This document shows, piece by piece, positions 6,530-13,056 of a stretch of 13,056 nt of DNA (the stretch's first letter is position 1; every line of letters starts with the position of its first letter). Origin of the DNA: Bacteroidota bacterium (GTDB taxonomy: Bacteria; Bacteroidota; Ignavibacteria; Palsa-1295); contig JANYDV010000276.1 of NCBI GenBank assembly GCA_025363505.1, forward strand, positions 1-13,056, given 5' to 3'. The notes under the pieces were generated by a model that worked only from the letters and a program-made list of their open reading frames with translations, was not told the DNA's origin and made no database searches. The translations under genes were made by a program, and so were the position numbers.

Positions 6530-7170
6530 TATTTCTTTTCTCCTCTGATTAGATCACCAATATCAGTAAGAAGTTTTGATTGCGAGTCTTCTTCAGTGCC
6601 GTTGTAGTAGCCTCTTATATTTCCTGTTTTATCGACCAACACCAAGCGTTCGCTATGAGTGATCGGTTCGTGAATATCAGCGTGGGCAGAGTCGAGTGTT
6701 AAATGAAATCCATTTTTTGCAACCGTGTAGATTGTCGCAACCTTCCCGGTGAGAAACGTCCAACGTTTTGGGTCAGCATGATAATGCTTCGCGTATGCTT
6801 TTAGTACTTCTGGTGTATCATTGTTCGGATCGACGCTGATACTGACCAGTTGGACATCTGTTCCGATCTTCGAAAGCGATTCTTGGATCGCTGCCATCCG
6901 AGTACTAAGCATCGGGCACGTACCGGCGCAATTAGTAAAGATCAGATCGGCAACCCAGATCTTGCCGTTGAGTTGTTGTAAACCAAAGCTCATACTGTCC
7001 TGTGTAGTAAGAACAAACGGAGGGATAGCCCCATAACTTGGGAGTTCACGAGTCGGGGTTTTCAGCTCTTGAGAATGGAGCCAGTCATTGAGCGCAAAGA
7101 TACCAATACCGAGTAATGCGGCGGCAAGTGCTGCCCAGAGCAAACGATTTGAACGTTTCGAAGTAGTCAT
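6529..7170 (-). CDS. SCO1/SenC copper chaperone for cytochrome oxidase
   Basis: A 213-residue thioredoxin-fold protein anchored in the cytoplasmic membrane by an N-terminal helix (about 10-27) with its domain outside. The copper site is complete: CAGTC gives C81 and C85, and H172 lies in THSERLVLVD. The family sequence SVDPNNDTP is at 112-120. SCO proteins deliver or redox-prepare copper for the CuA centre of oxidase subunit II. ATG 7170 gives a normal length and N terminus. It leads a tightly packed run of four genes on the minus strand (SCO1, DUF420, DUF983, CPMC protein), and its stop overlaps the next start by one base. A possible promoter is seen at 7200-7227, just after the terminator of the upstream gene. 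The oxidase subunit it serves is not in the window. Confidence 0.95.
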   Translation of the reverse strand: MTTSKRSNRLLWAALAAALLGIGIFALNDWLHSQELKTPTRELPSYGAIPPFVLTTQDSMSFGLQQLNGKIWVADLIFTNCAGTCPMLSTRMAAIQESLSKIGTDVQLVSISVDPNNDTPEVLKAYAKHYHADPKRWTFLTGKVATIYTVAKNGFHLTLDSAHADIHEPITHSERLVLVDKTGNIRGYYNGTEEDSQSKLLTDIGDLIRGEKK

Positions 7171-7199
7171 AAATAGTAGCTTTAGGGTCGTGTTAACAA

Positions 7200-7227
7200 C
7201 TATTAGCGCTCGGAAGTGCTATCACAA
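7200..7227 (-). promoter_or_regulatory. Candidate promoter for SCO1 cluster
   Basis: On the minus strand TTGTGA (7227-7222) and TAATAG (7205-7200) are separated by 16 nt, resembling a sigma-70 type -35/-10 pair. They lie between the upstream gene's terminator and the SCO1 ATG, leaving a leader of about 20-25 nt. The match is imperfect, and FCB bacteria often use other consensus elements, so confidence is low. Confidence 0.3.
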
Positions 7228-7237
7228 AAAACTCCAT

Positions 7238-7272
7238 AAAAAAACGCAGGCTCCCCAAATGAGAAGCCTGCG
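7238..7272 (-). terminator. Intrinsic terminator after T9SS cargo gene
   Basis: Read on the minus strand, CGCAGGCT (7272-7265) pairs with AGCCTGCG (7252-7245). TCTC/GGGG extends the stem with two G-U pairs around an AUUU loop, giving 12 base pairs. Seven T residues follow at 7244-7238. It lies about 70 nt beyond the stop of the minus-strand gene at 7341. Confidence 0.9.
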
Positions 7273-7340
7273 CCTTCAAGCTGTAATAATACTACCAATC
7301 ACTAACCCATACAACAATAGTAGCTCACAGCTCAAACTTA

Positions 7341-8765
7341 TTAATATGCCAACAGTATTAATTTTCCCGATAGCGAGATCGGCGTCCCGCGAGAATCTCG
7401 TCCGGTGGCACGAACAATATATTCTTGATTTACTATACGTCTATTACTTTCAGAAGTTGCTTTCCAAAGCCAAGAATTTGTATTCTTTTGTGAGGCAATA
7501 ACTTTGCCGTCAGTGCTGTAGATTGCTATATCTCCGATAAAATCAGACCCTGTCGTGATATCGACTACTCCGTTTGACGGATTCGGACTGATCTGCAACG
7601 TGCTCCCGGCAGTACTTGTGCTGTGCACCGAAGAAGACGGAGTCCGTAATGCCTGAAGATTATACGAAAAAGTGATATTCTTGTTGGTAGAAAAAAGTAA
7701 TTTATCGTAATGCACAATCATATCTTGTGCTGCGTATCCCATTTCTATTGTGAAACTCTCACCAGGCTCGATAGTAAGTGGAAGTTGTTTACTAGCGAAT
7801 GCAAGAACTCCTATCCCCTCGGTCCCATGTGCTACGGAAGCTTTCGTAATAGTAATCGCACTGCTGCCACTATTCTTTAATGTAAAATGATGCACTGATT
7901 GAAAGTCAGGGCTACTCATTGCAAGCACTTTGGTCGTATCATCAAGGAGCATTGTCTCATTGCCCAAAGTTGCCGGAACACCAATACCGTTTAACTGAAA
8001 ATCGGGGCTACAGGCGTCGCTCGGATCCATAGGTTCGAGTAATACTCGCGACATAAAAATATTAGCATTGCCTCCGTTGTTGATAGTGGGATTGAAGGCA
8101 ATCTTGATCTGACGTGTCTCATGTGGCAAAATGGTCATCGGAAATTCATTTCCTATGCCGATAAATGATTCTCTATCGCCGACAGTAAAATCTATACAAC
8201 GCAAGACTTTTGCTACATCGAGGTTATTCTTCACAAATAACGTTCTTACTACGGTGCCTTGATAGATGACCGGACCAAATACTGATGAGTCGAGAGTAGC
8301 TGAGAGACAAGGTAACAATAGTGATGAATCAATAACGCTTGTTCCGTGAATTCGTACTTCGCCATCTTCTGAATGAAGCTTTGGGCTGTGCTTGATCGTT
8401 AAATAACCAACATAATCCTCGTTAGCCCTAAAAGGAGAATACTTCACTTTCCCGAGAACAACCTGTTCACCGGCGTTCAAAATAATCGGAAGCAGCACTC
8501 GAAGTTGGAATTGGAAATTGGAGGTACCACACACCATTCCAGCCGAGGAGATAGTAACAGGTGCGGCAGTTTCGTTTTTTACAACAACCTCATGTTCGGA
8601 CGTAGCATTGACTGCAACATTCATCATGTTGTAGCAAGCATTCGGGGCAATCGCATTATCCGATTGCTGTGCTTGCAAGGAACTTGTAAGTATGAGTAGG
8701 AGCAACAATGCTCCGACGGTACAGAAATTATTCCGTACAATCCTCGATATCCAGTTGTATGTCAT
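7341..8765 (-). CDS. Secreted multi-domain protein with T9SS sorting domain
   Basis: A 474-residue secreted protein of unknown function. It has a Sec signal peptide (hydrophobic core about 17-28, ending SSLQAQ near 33). Three beta-rich Ig-like segments follow at about 45-145, 155-262 and 275-375, resembling ASPM/SPD-2/Hydin or choice-of-anchor-D type domains (patterns such as FTLKNSGSSAITI and LTIEPGESFTI). A Ser/Thr-rich linker (about 377-389) leads to a C-terminal type A sorting domain (390-474) with ISPNPSNG, IYSTDGKVI and the final SGKLILLAY. Such domains direct export across the outer membrane by the type IX system and surface attachment or release. Cysteines at 44, 79, 153, 190 and 252 may form disulfides. 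ATG 8765 is preferred to an in-frame TTG at 8783 because it gives a cleaner signal peptide. No catalytic motif is seen; a structural or adhesive role is possible. It is unrelated to the oxidase genes on either side. Confidence 0.85.
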   Translation of the reverse strand: MTYNWISRIVRNNFCTVGALLLLLILTSSLQAQQSDNAIAPNACYNMMNVAVNATSEHEVVVKNETAAPVTISSAGMVCGTSNFQFQLRVLLPIILNAGEQVVLGKVKYSPFRANEDYVGYLTIKHSPKLHSEDGEVRIHGTSVIDSSLLLPCLSATLDSSVFGPVIYQGTVVRTLFVKNNLDVAKVLRCIDFTVGDRESFIGIGNEFPMTILPHETRQIKIAFNPTINNGGNANIFMSRVLLEPMDPSDACSPDFQLNGIGVPATLGNETMLLDDTTKVLAMSSPDFQSVHHFTLKNSGSSAITITKASVAHGTEGIGVLAFASKQLPLTIEPGESFTIEMGYAAQDMIVHYDKLLFSTNKNITFSYNLQALRTPSSSVHSTSTAGSTLQISPNPSNGVVDITTGSDFIGDIAIYSTDGKVIASQKNTNSWLWKATSESNRRIVNQEYIVRATGRDSRGTPISLSGKLILLAY

Positions 8766-9170
8766 ACACACCGAAGGGGGCAATCCCGATGCTGTACTTT
8801 GAGAGAATCTGCTTTATCTAAGACCCCGTGACGAGTCAGTATAAGCAGTTAAATTTTTCTAAATGATCAACGCTCCCCGTGACGGCAGCTTGATAACTTA
8901 GTCTTGTACGTCAAGTATTAATGTGCTATTTGAACAACAGCACTCAAAAAATTCCCGTGTCAATACCTAATGAAACATTCGTAGCGATACAGACAACGAT
9001 TGTTTCAAATAATGATTCCACCAAGAATCTAATTCATTAAAAAATTGCCCCTATTTCGTGCACACTTGGGTGTTAAGGTATATGGTTAGCACGTCGAGTG
9101 GGTATATTTCTCTCTCATTCCCGCGAACGTGAAAACCCATCGGGAAAGCCTACAATTTCCCCAAATAATA
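8766..9170 (-). promoter_or_regulatory. Gene-free region upstream of T9SS gene
   Basis: These 405 bp hold no supported gene and no tRNA-like fold. On the plus strand the 10-mer CCCCGTGACG occurs twice, at 8824-8833 and 8875-8884. Inverted repeats are CTGCTT/AAGCAG (8809-8814 with 8843-8848), GTGCT/AGCAC (8923-8927 with 8939-8943), TGAAACA/TGTTTCA (8971-8977 with 9001-9007), and the overlapping pair near 9118-9162. The leader and promoter of the T9SS gene and the 3' end of the EF-G transcript must both lie here, but I cannot fix a promoter. Confidence 0.4.
9118..9162 (-). terminator. Possible weak terminator/attenuator-like structure after EF-G paralogue
   Basis: Two mutually exclusive hairpins share one arm: GGGAAA/TTTCCC (9142-9147 with 9156-9161) and TTCCCG/CGGGAA (9118-9123 with 9141-9146). 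On the minus strand the first lies 9 nt after the EF-G stop codon but is followed only by a four-T run after a six-base spacer, so as an intrinsic terminator it is weak. Confidence 0.3.
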
Positions 9171-11258
9171 TTATTCTTCTTCGCCGCTTCTGTGGATTGA
9201 GTATGCGCTAATCACCTTATCTGCAAAGTCTTTAGGGGCTTCTTCGTAATGACTGAAGCGTTGACGATGCGAGCCTTTGCCTTGGGTTAGTGAACGAAGC
9301 CTTGTGGCATAATGATACAACTCGGCAAGGGGAATTTTTGCCTTGACTTGCTCGAATGTACCTTTGGTTTCCATTCCCTGCACTTTGCCACGTCGCGACG
9401 ATATATCGCCCAACACATCGCCCATATGATCTTCGGGTACTGTTACTTCTACATCGTACACAGGCTCAAGGAGCGTGGGCTTTGCTTGTAAAAATGCTTC
9501 TTTGAATGCAATTCGCCCTGCAGTCTTGAAGGCATTTTCGTTTGAATCGACAGCGTGTTCTTTGCCGTCAAACAGTGTTACTTTTACATCAACAACCGGA
9601 CAACCGGCTAGCGGACCATGAAGCAATAATTCATGAATCCCTTTATCGACTGCCGGAATAAAACGATGTGAAATAGCTCCGCCCACAATTGCGTCTTCAA
9701 ACGCATAGCCTCCGCCTCGTGGCTGGGGCGCAACCTTCAGCGCAACTTCCCCGAATTGCCCCGAACCACCCGATTGTTTTTTGTGCCGATAGCGTGTCTC
9801 GGCATTCCCTCTGATTGTTTCGCGATACGGAATTTTCGGTTCTACAATATCGACATCAATTTTATATCGCTCCTTCAACCGCTTAATTGCAATATCCAAA
9901 TGCAACTCACCTTGCCCTTCGATCAGGGTTTGCACTAATTCTCCATCTTGACGAATGACAAAACTTGGGTCTTCTTCGTGAAGCGAATGCAACCCGAGTG
10001 CAATTTTTTCTTCGTCACCTTTATTTTTTGCTCGAACACTATTAGTAATCACCGGCTCAGGAAACACAATGGGCTTCAGCACTACCGGAAATGATTTTGA
10101 GGAGAGTGTATTATTCGTGTGGGTATCTTTGAGTTTTACCGCAGCGGCAATATCTCCAAGCCCAACATGCTGCACTTCAGTCCGATTTTTTCCAAGCATG
10201 GTAAAGCATTGCATTACACGTTCAGCTTTGCCATTGGAGACATTCATCAAATCTTGTCCGTGATGAAGCTCGCCATGAAAGACTCGAAAAAACGAGAGAT
10301 CGCCAAGATGAGCTTCGCTCAATGTTTTAAAGACAAAGAGTGTCGTTGCATCTTTTGGCGCATCATTAAGGCTGACATCTTTTGATGTTTCGGGGTGAAA
10401 ACCGTGTAGATCAGCAATATGATCTTCCGGTGCAGGGGCATTGGCTGTGATAAATTCTAAGACTCTTTTCACCCCAATGTTTTGCTCTGCAGAGGCACAA
10501 AGGATAGGAAATAGTTTTCGATGTGCCAGCGATTCATGAATGCCCCCGGAGAAATGCTCTTCGGTAATTGTACCATCATTCGAGAAAAATTCTTCCATGA
10601 GTGTGTCATCACTTTCGGCAACGATCTCGACAAGCTCTTTATGTAATTGATCGGCTTTTAATTTGACATCAGCAGGAATATCTTCTTCGCTATAACTACC
10701 GGATCCATCAGTCTGGAAGTTGAGCATTTTCATCTTCATTACATCAATGATCTTGCAAAAACCCACCCCGGTGTTATATGGGAATTGGACCACGACTACT
10801 TCATGACCGAAATGATTTTTCATTTCTTCAATAAGATCATCCCAATGCGCTTCGGGTGAATCGAGTTTATTCACGACAAAAATGATTGAATTTTCATCAT
10901 GAGCGCAGAAATCCCATGCTTGATCGGTGCCGATCTCTACACCGCCGACAGCATTCATGCAGATCAACGCTGTATCAGCCACGTGCAATGCCGAACGGAC
11001 TTCACCGGTAAAGTCGCTATAACCTGGGGTATCAAGTATGTTCACTTTAAAACCGCCCGAGTAAAAACTCAGGAGCGAAGTATTGATCGAATGATTTCGA
11101 GCAATCTCATCGGGATGATAGTCACTGGTGGTATTGCCTTCAGCGATGGTGCCGCGCCGTTTTGTGGCACCGGCAACGAACAACATACTTTCGGCGAGGG
11201 TTGTTTTTCCACTTGCCGCATGACCGACAAGGGCGAGGTTACGAAGTTGCGTGCTCAT
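9171..11258 (-). CDS. Elongation factor G paralogue (FusA2-like)
   Basis: A 695-residue translational GTPase with the full EF-G layout: G domain (about 1-280), domain II (about 300-395), III (about 398-475), IV (about 478-595) and V (about 598-680). GTPase motifs are GHAASGKT (12-19), DTPGY (76-80), NKLD (130-133) and CASA (254-257). Domain IV has QSGGSGQFG (495-503), and domain V has SRRGKVQGME and RSLTQGKGS. The switch II residue after DTPG is Tyr80 instead of the catalytic His of canonical EF-G/EF-Tu, and the switch I region reads DYHPDEIARNHSINTS instead of the classical EF-G segment. Both point to the EF-G-like (FusA2/EFG-II) group, not the housekeeping factor that sits with rpsL/rpsG. 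Such paralogues can be poor GTPases or act in special steps of translation; the role here is unknown. A plausible AGGA lies 10 nt before the ATG. Confidence 0.92.
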   Translation of the reverse strand: MSTQLRNLALVGHAASGKTTLAESMLFVAGATKRRGTIAEGNTTSDYHPDEIARNHSINTSLLSFYSGGFKVNILDTPGYSDFTGEVRSALHVADTALICMNAVGGVEIGTDQAWDFCAHDENSIIFVVNKLDSPEAHWDDLIEEMKNHFGHEVVVVQFPYNTGVGFCKIIDVMKMKMLNFQTDGSGSYSEEDIPADVKLKADQLHKELVEIVAESDDTLMEEFFSNDGTITEEHFSGGIHESLAHRKLFPILCASAEQNIGVKRVLEFITANAPAPEDHIADLHGFHPETSKDVSLNDAPKDATTLFVFKTLSEAHLGDLSFFRVFHGELHHGQDLMNVSNGKAERVMQCFTMLGKNRTEVQHVGLGDIAAAVKLKDTHTNNTLSSKSFPVVLKPIVFPEPVITNSVRAKNKGDEEKIALGLHSLHEEDPSFVIRQDGELVQTLIEGQGELHLDIAIKRLKERYKIDVDIVEPKIPYRETIRGNAETRYRHKKQSGGSGQFGEVALKVAPQPRGGGYAFEDAIVGGAISHRFIPAVDKGIHELLLHGPLAGCPVVDVKVTLFDGKEHAVDSNENAFKTAGRIAFKEAFLQAKPTLLEPVYDVEVTVPEDHMGDVLGDISSRRGKVQGMETKGTFEQVKAKIPLAELYHYATRLRSLTQGKGSHRQRFSHYEEAPKDFADKVISAYSIHRSGEEE

Positions 11259-11391
11259 AGAAATGCTATCCTTTCGATGAAAGAGTATGTGTAAAAATAA
11301 GCAATTTTCGGGAGCATCGCCTCAGGACTGAAAAAAAGATTTTATACCATCGCCCTCTCAAAGAGGGATGACTGACCTTTGAGTGATATTT
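11259..11391 (-). other. Gap between coxC and EF-G paralogue with hairpin
   Basis: On the minus strand CCCTCT and AGAGGG (11367-11362 with 11358-11353) form a 6-bp stem with a TTG loop, 22 nt after the subunit III stop. An alternative TCAAAG/CTTTGA pairing (11382-11377 with 11363-11358) overlaps it. The nearest T-run (seven T, 11337-11331) is 15 nt beyond the stem, too far for a standard terminator. A promoter for the EF-G paralogue probably lies here but is not identified. Confidence 0.35.
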
Positions 11392-12000
11392 TTAACTATT
11401 AATATAGATCAGCGGCACAATAATTGCCCAGAGGAGCAGCATGAGATAATAGAATGAGAGGGTGTTGTTGAAGCCCACAAGTTGGGGTGTGGTAAATGGT
11501 ATAGTGCGTGATTTCCTTAAAGTATGTACCAACCCATATAAGCCGCCGATAAAATGCAGAGCGAATGCTCCGGTGACGATAAAATACATCCCGCCGAACA
11601 CACTGCTGAGCCCAAGACCGCCTGCAATCAGTCGCCACCATTCCAAGCCCATTGCGAAAACGAATAACACGGATATTAAGAGACCGCTCGTCACATTGAA
11701 CCGATAACTGCTCAGATGGTTGGCGCGCATTTCTTTACGTGCTTTTAGCAAACTCAAGATCGAAGCGATCAATAATATGATTGAGGGCAACATCTTCATC
11801 ACGTTCATTTCCGGTGCACCAAGAGGAGGCCAAATCTCATTGTTGCCGCGAAGCACAAAATACCCTCCGAAGAGACCGGCAAACAACATAATCGTCAAGC
11901 CGATATACAGCATAAACGCAAACCGTTTGGAGTTCACAAGCTCCTTACCATCATGCGTGGTATCGTTGAGGTTTGCGCGTTCGTATAATAAGCCGAGCAT
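11392..12000 (-). CDS. coxC: Cytochrome c oxidase subunit III
   Basis: A 202-residue, five-helix form of heme-copper oxidase subunit III (helices about 27-50, 69-86, 103-121, 134-158 and 181-200). Diagnostic stretches are MLFAGLFGGYFVLRG followed by WPP (38-59) and TGAFALHFIGGLYGLV (143-158, with the conserved His149). This subunit has no redox centre; it stabilises the proton-pumping subunit I. The five-helix length fits aa3/caa3 or quinol-oxidase types, as opposed to the seven-helix mitochondrial type. The start is 2 nt after the stop of the 46-residue membrane protein, indicating translational coupling within a ctaB-small protein-coxC operon. Subunits I and II are not in the window. The FCB lineage and the SCO1 gene nearby favour a cytochrome c oxidase, but a quinol oxidase cannot be excluded from this subunit alone. 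Confidence 0.88.
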   Translation of the reverse strand: MLGLLYERANLNDTTHDGKELVNSKRFAFMLYIGLTIMLFAGLFGGYFVLRGNNEIWPPLGAPEMNVMKMLPSIILLIASILSLLKARKEMRANHLSSYRFNVTSGLLISVLFVFAMGLEWWRLIAGGLGLSSVFGGMYFIVTGAFALHFIGGLYGLVHTLRKSRTIPFTTPQLVGFNNTLSFYYLMLLLWAIIVPLIYINS

Positions 12001-12002
12001 TG

Positions 12003-12143
12003 TTATAAATTTGGATAAATAATAATATACACAACCGAAATGGTAAGCATCGTCGCAATCGTGATCAGTAGTCTCCAGAGCATCTTCCGATTTGGACCAC
12101 TCGTATTCACTGACGTCCGAACTGTTGTTGCATTCATTTCCAT
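12003..12143 (-). CDS. 46-residue single-TM protein between ctaB and coxC
   Basis: A short gene that a standard minimum-length cutoff would miss. The coding strand has AGGA (12154-12151), then 7 nt, then ATG at 12143, and an open frame of 46 codons ending in TAA at 12005-12003, 2 nt before the subunit III ATG. The product has a polar Thr/Asn-rich N terminus (1-19), a basic patch (N18, R19, K20, R24) and one hydrophobic helix (about 25-43), ending YPNL. The positive-inside rule places the N terminus in the cytoplasm. The position 13 nt after ctaB and tight coupling to coxC suggest a small oxidase subunit or assembly factor. It has no Cys or His, so direct metal binding is unlikely. It does not match a subunit IV I recognise; the N-R-K-plus-helix layout loosely recalls the anchor of Cox11/CtaG, without the copper domain. 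Confidence 0.7.
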   Translation of the reverse strand: MEMNATTVRTSVNTSGPNRKMLWRLLITIATMLTISVVYIIIYPNL

Positions 12144-12150
12144 AACATAT

Positions 12151-12154
12151 TCCT
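12151..12154 (-). promoter_or_regulatory. Shine-Dalgarno deciding the 46-residue gene's start
   Basis: AGGA on the minus strand, 7 nt before the ATG at 12143 and just after the ctaB stop codon. It supports this ATG over the in-frame ATG two codons later and argues that the short frame is a real gene. Confidence 0.55.
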
Positions 12155-12156
12155 AT

Positions 12157-13044
12157 TTATTGAGCATCGAAGATCATCAACCCAAGCAAGATCGGCAAAT
12201 ACAAAATTGAAGCGATCAATAAAACCCGTGCCGCCGAGTTCGTCCGCTTAAACACTACATATACGGCACTCCCCAAAAAACCAATTCCGAGGATAAGCGC
12301 CACGATAAAATACAGGTTCCCTGTCAAGCCGAGTTTGGTCGGCAACAAACTAATCGGGAGCAATGCTACAAGATAAATAATCGACTGGTGCGCCGCCGAA
12401 ATTCCTTCAGGCTCTATCACCGTGAGCATTGGCAATCCTGCACGCTCATAGTCTTTGCGGTACATCCATGCAATAGCTAAGAAGTGCGGTATCTGCCATA
12501 AAAATAATATCGCAAATAGTGTCCAGCCTCCAATATCAATACTGTTTCGCACTGCCGCCCAACCAATCAGGATGGGTACTGCACCCGGAAACGCACCAAT
12601 CACTGTTGCATAGGAAGTCGAGCGTTTCATCGGCGTATAAATAAACAAATATCCAACAAGTGTGGCGATAGCCAGTATTGCCGATAAGCTATTAACTGCA
12701 AGCAGCAAATAGAGCGAGCCGATGATGGAAGTAAGTACGCCAAAAATAAGTCCGGAGGTTTTTGAGATCCGCCCGGTAGGCAATGGTCTTTTTTCGGTCC
12801 GGCGCATCTGAGCATCAAGAGGAATTTCCATTACTTGATTCAACGCACCACCACCGGCAGTCACAAGCGCTGTGCCGAGCATCGTATGAAGAAATAACAC
12901 AAAATCAAAAGTATGACTCGAAGCGAGCCAAAATGAAGTGAAGGTGGTAATAAGCGCATAAAAACCGATTCCCGGCTTTGAGAGGTCATAATAGTCTCTG
13001 GCAAGCTGTTTCAGCTCAGGATTCGTCATTCTTGGCCCCGACAT
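12157..13044 (-). CDS. ctaB: Protoheme IX farnesyltransferase (heme O synthase)
   Basis: A 295-residue UbiA-superfamily integral membrane enzyme that adds a farnesyl group to heme B, giving heme O, the precursor of heme A for terminal oxidases. The prenyl-diphosphate/Mg site is N69-x3-E73-x3-D77 in NQVMEIPLDAQMRRTEKRP (69-87). Other family signatures are YTPMKRST (136-143), GAFPGAVPILIGWAA (150-164) and QIPHFLAIAWMYRKDYERAG (184-203). Eight to nine hydrophobic helices follow the expected pattern. ATG 13044 gives a normal length, but the frame is open to the window edge (codons for R-K-R-W precede it), so the true start could lie upstream; ATG 13029 (residue 6) is a second option. It is the first visible gene of a ctaB-small TM-coxC unit and shows that a heme O- or heme A-containing oxidase is made. 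Confidence 0.95.
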   Translation of the reverse strand: MSGPRMTNPELKQLARDYYDLSKPGIGFYALITTFTSFWLASSHTFDFVLFLHTMLGTALVTAGGGALNQVMEIPLDAQMRRTEKRPLPTGRISKTSGLIFGVLTSIIGSLYLLLAVNSLSAILAIATLVGYLFIYTPMKRSTSYATVIGAFPGAVPILIGWAAVRNSIDIGGWTLFAILFLWQIPHFLAIAWMYRKDYERAGLPMLTVIEPEGISAAHQSIIYLVALLPISLLPTKLGLTGNLYFIVALILGIGFLGSAVYVVFKRTNSAARVLLIASILYLPILLGLMIFDAQ

Positions 13045-13056
13045 CCATCTTTTTCG

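Noticed and set aside
8784..9170. Possible RNA gene in the gap between the T9SS gene and the EF-G paralogue
   Set aside because: No tRNA acceptor/T-arm pattern was found on either strand, and the inverted repeats are short and unconnected; a small RNA cannot be supported by reading alone.
11720..12022. 100-codon plus-strand frame over coxC
   Set aside because: It is antisense to the membrane helices of subunit III and has no start-site or domain support.
1..13056. Mobile elements, CRISPR arrays, toxin-antitoxin or defence systems
   Set aside because: No transposase or integrase motif, no regularly spaced repeats, and no defence-type gene pair is visible; every large frame is explained by housekeeping, respiratory or secretion genes.

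Overview
This window reads as a chromosomal stretch from an aerobic bacterium of the Bacteroidetes/Chlorobi/Ignavibacteria (FCB) superphylum. A Kapabacteria- or Ignavibacteria-like lineage would fit best, but that is an inference. The strongest clue is a secreted protein at 7341-8765 with a C-terminal type IX secretion (T9SS) sorting domain, a system known only from this superphylum. AT-moderate codon use, several start codons without a clear Shine-Dalgarno, and a heme-copper oxidase biogenesis locus agree with this. There are no rRNA or tRNA genes, insertion sequences, CRISPR arrays or phage genes: this is housekeeping and respiratory territory.

Left part, plus strand (1-5349). The window opens inside pyrG (CTP synthase, missing about its first 159 residues), followed 14 nt later by a SpoU/TrmH-family rRNA/tRNA 2'-O-methyltransferase. 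A 194-bp leader ending in a near-perfect Shine-Dalgarno precedes a four-TPR protein. That gene ends at an intrinsic terminator. A stand-alone Rieske iron-sulfur protein with a Tat-type signal follows and ends at a second, very strong terminator whose U-tract stops only 4 nt before the start of dnaG (primase).

Right part, minus strand (13056-5359). Read in transcription order: ctaB (heme O synthase, start near or beyond the window edge), an unannotated 46-residue single-TM protein, cytochrome c oxidase subunit III, an EF-G paralogue (FusA2-like), the T9SS cargo protein and its terminator, and then a tight four-gene cluster: SCO1/SenC copper chaperone, DUF420 (CtaM-like), DUF983 zinc-ribbon membrane protein, and a 100-residue exported CPMC-motif membrane protein. 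dnaG and this cluster converge on a hairpin that contains both stop codons.

The genes at 12157-13044, 12003-12143, 11392-12000 and 5359-7170 together look like the assembly side of an aa3/caa3-type oxidase: heme farnesylation, copper delivery, CtaM-like maturation and two small CXXC membrane proteins. They are split in two by the EF-G paralogue and the T9SS protein. The catalytic subunits (I and II) are not in the window. The most interesting points are the two small membrane proteins of the oxidase locus, the orphan Rieske protein, and the terminator abutting the dnaG start.
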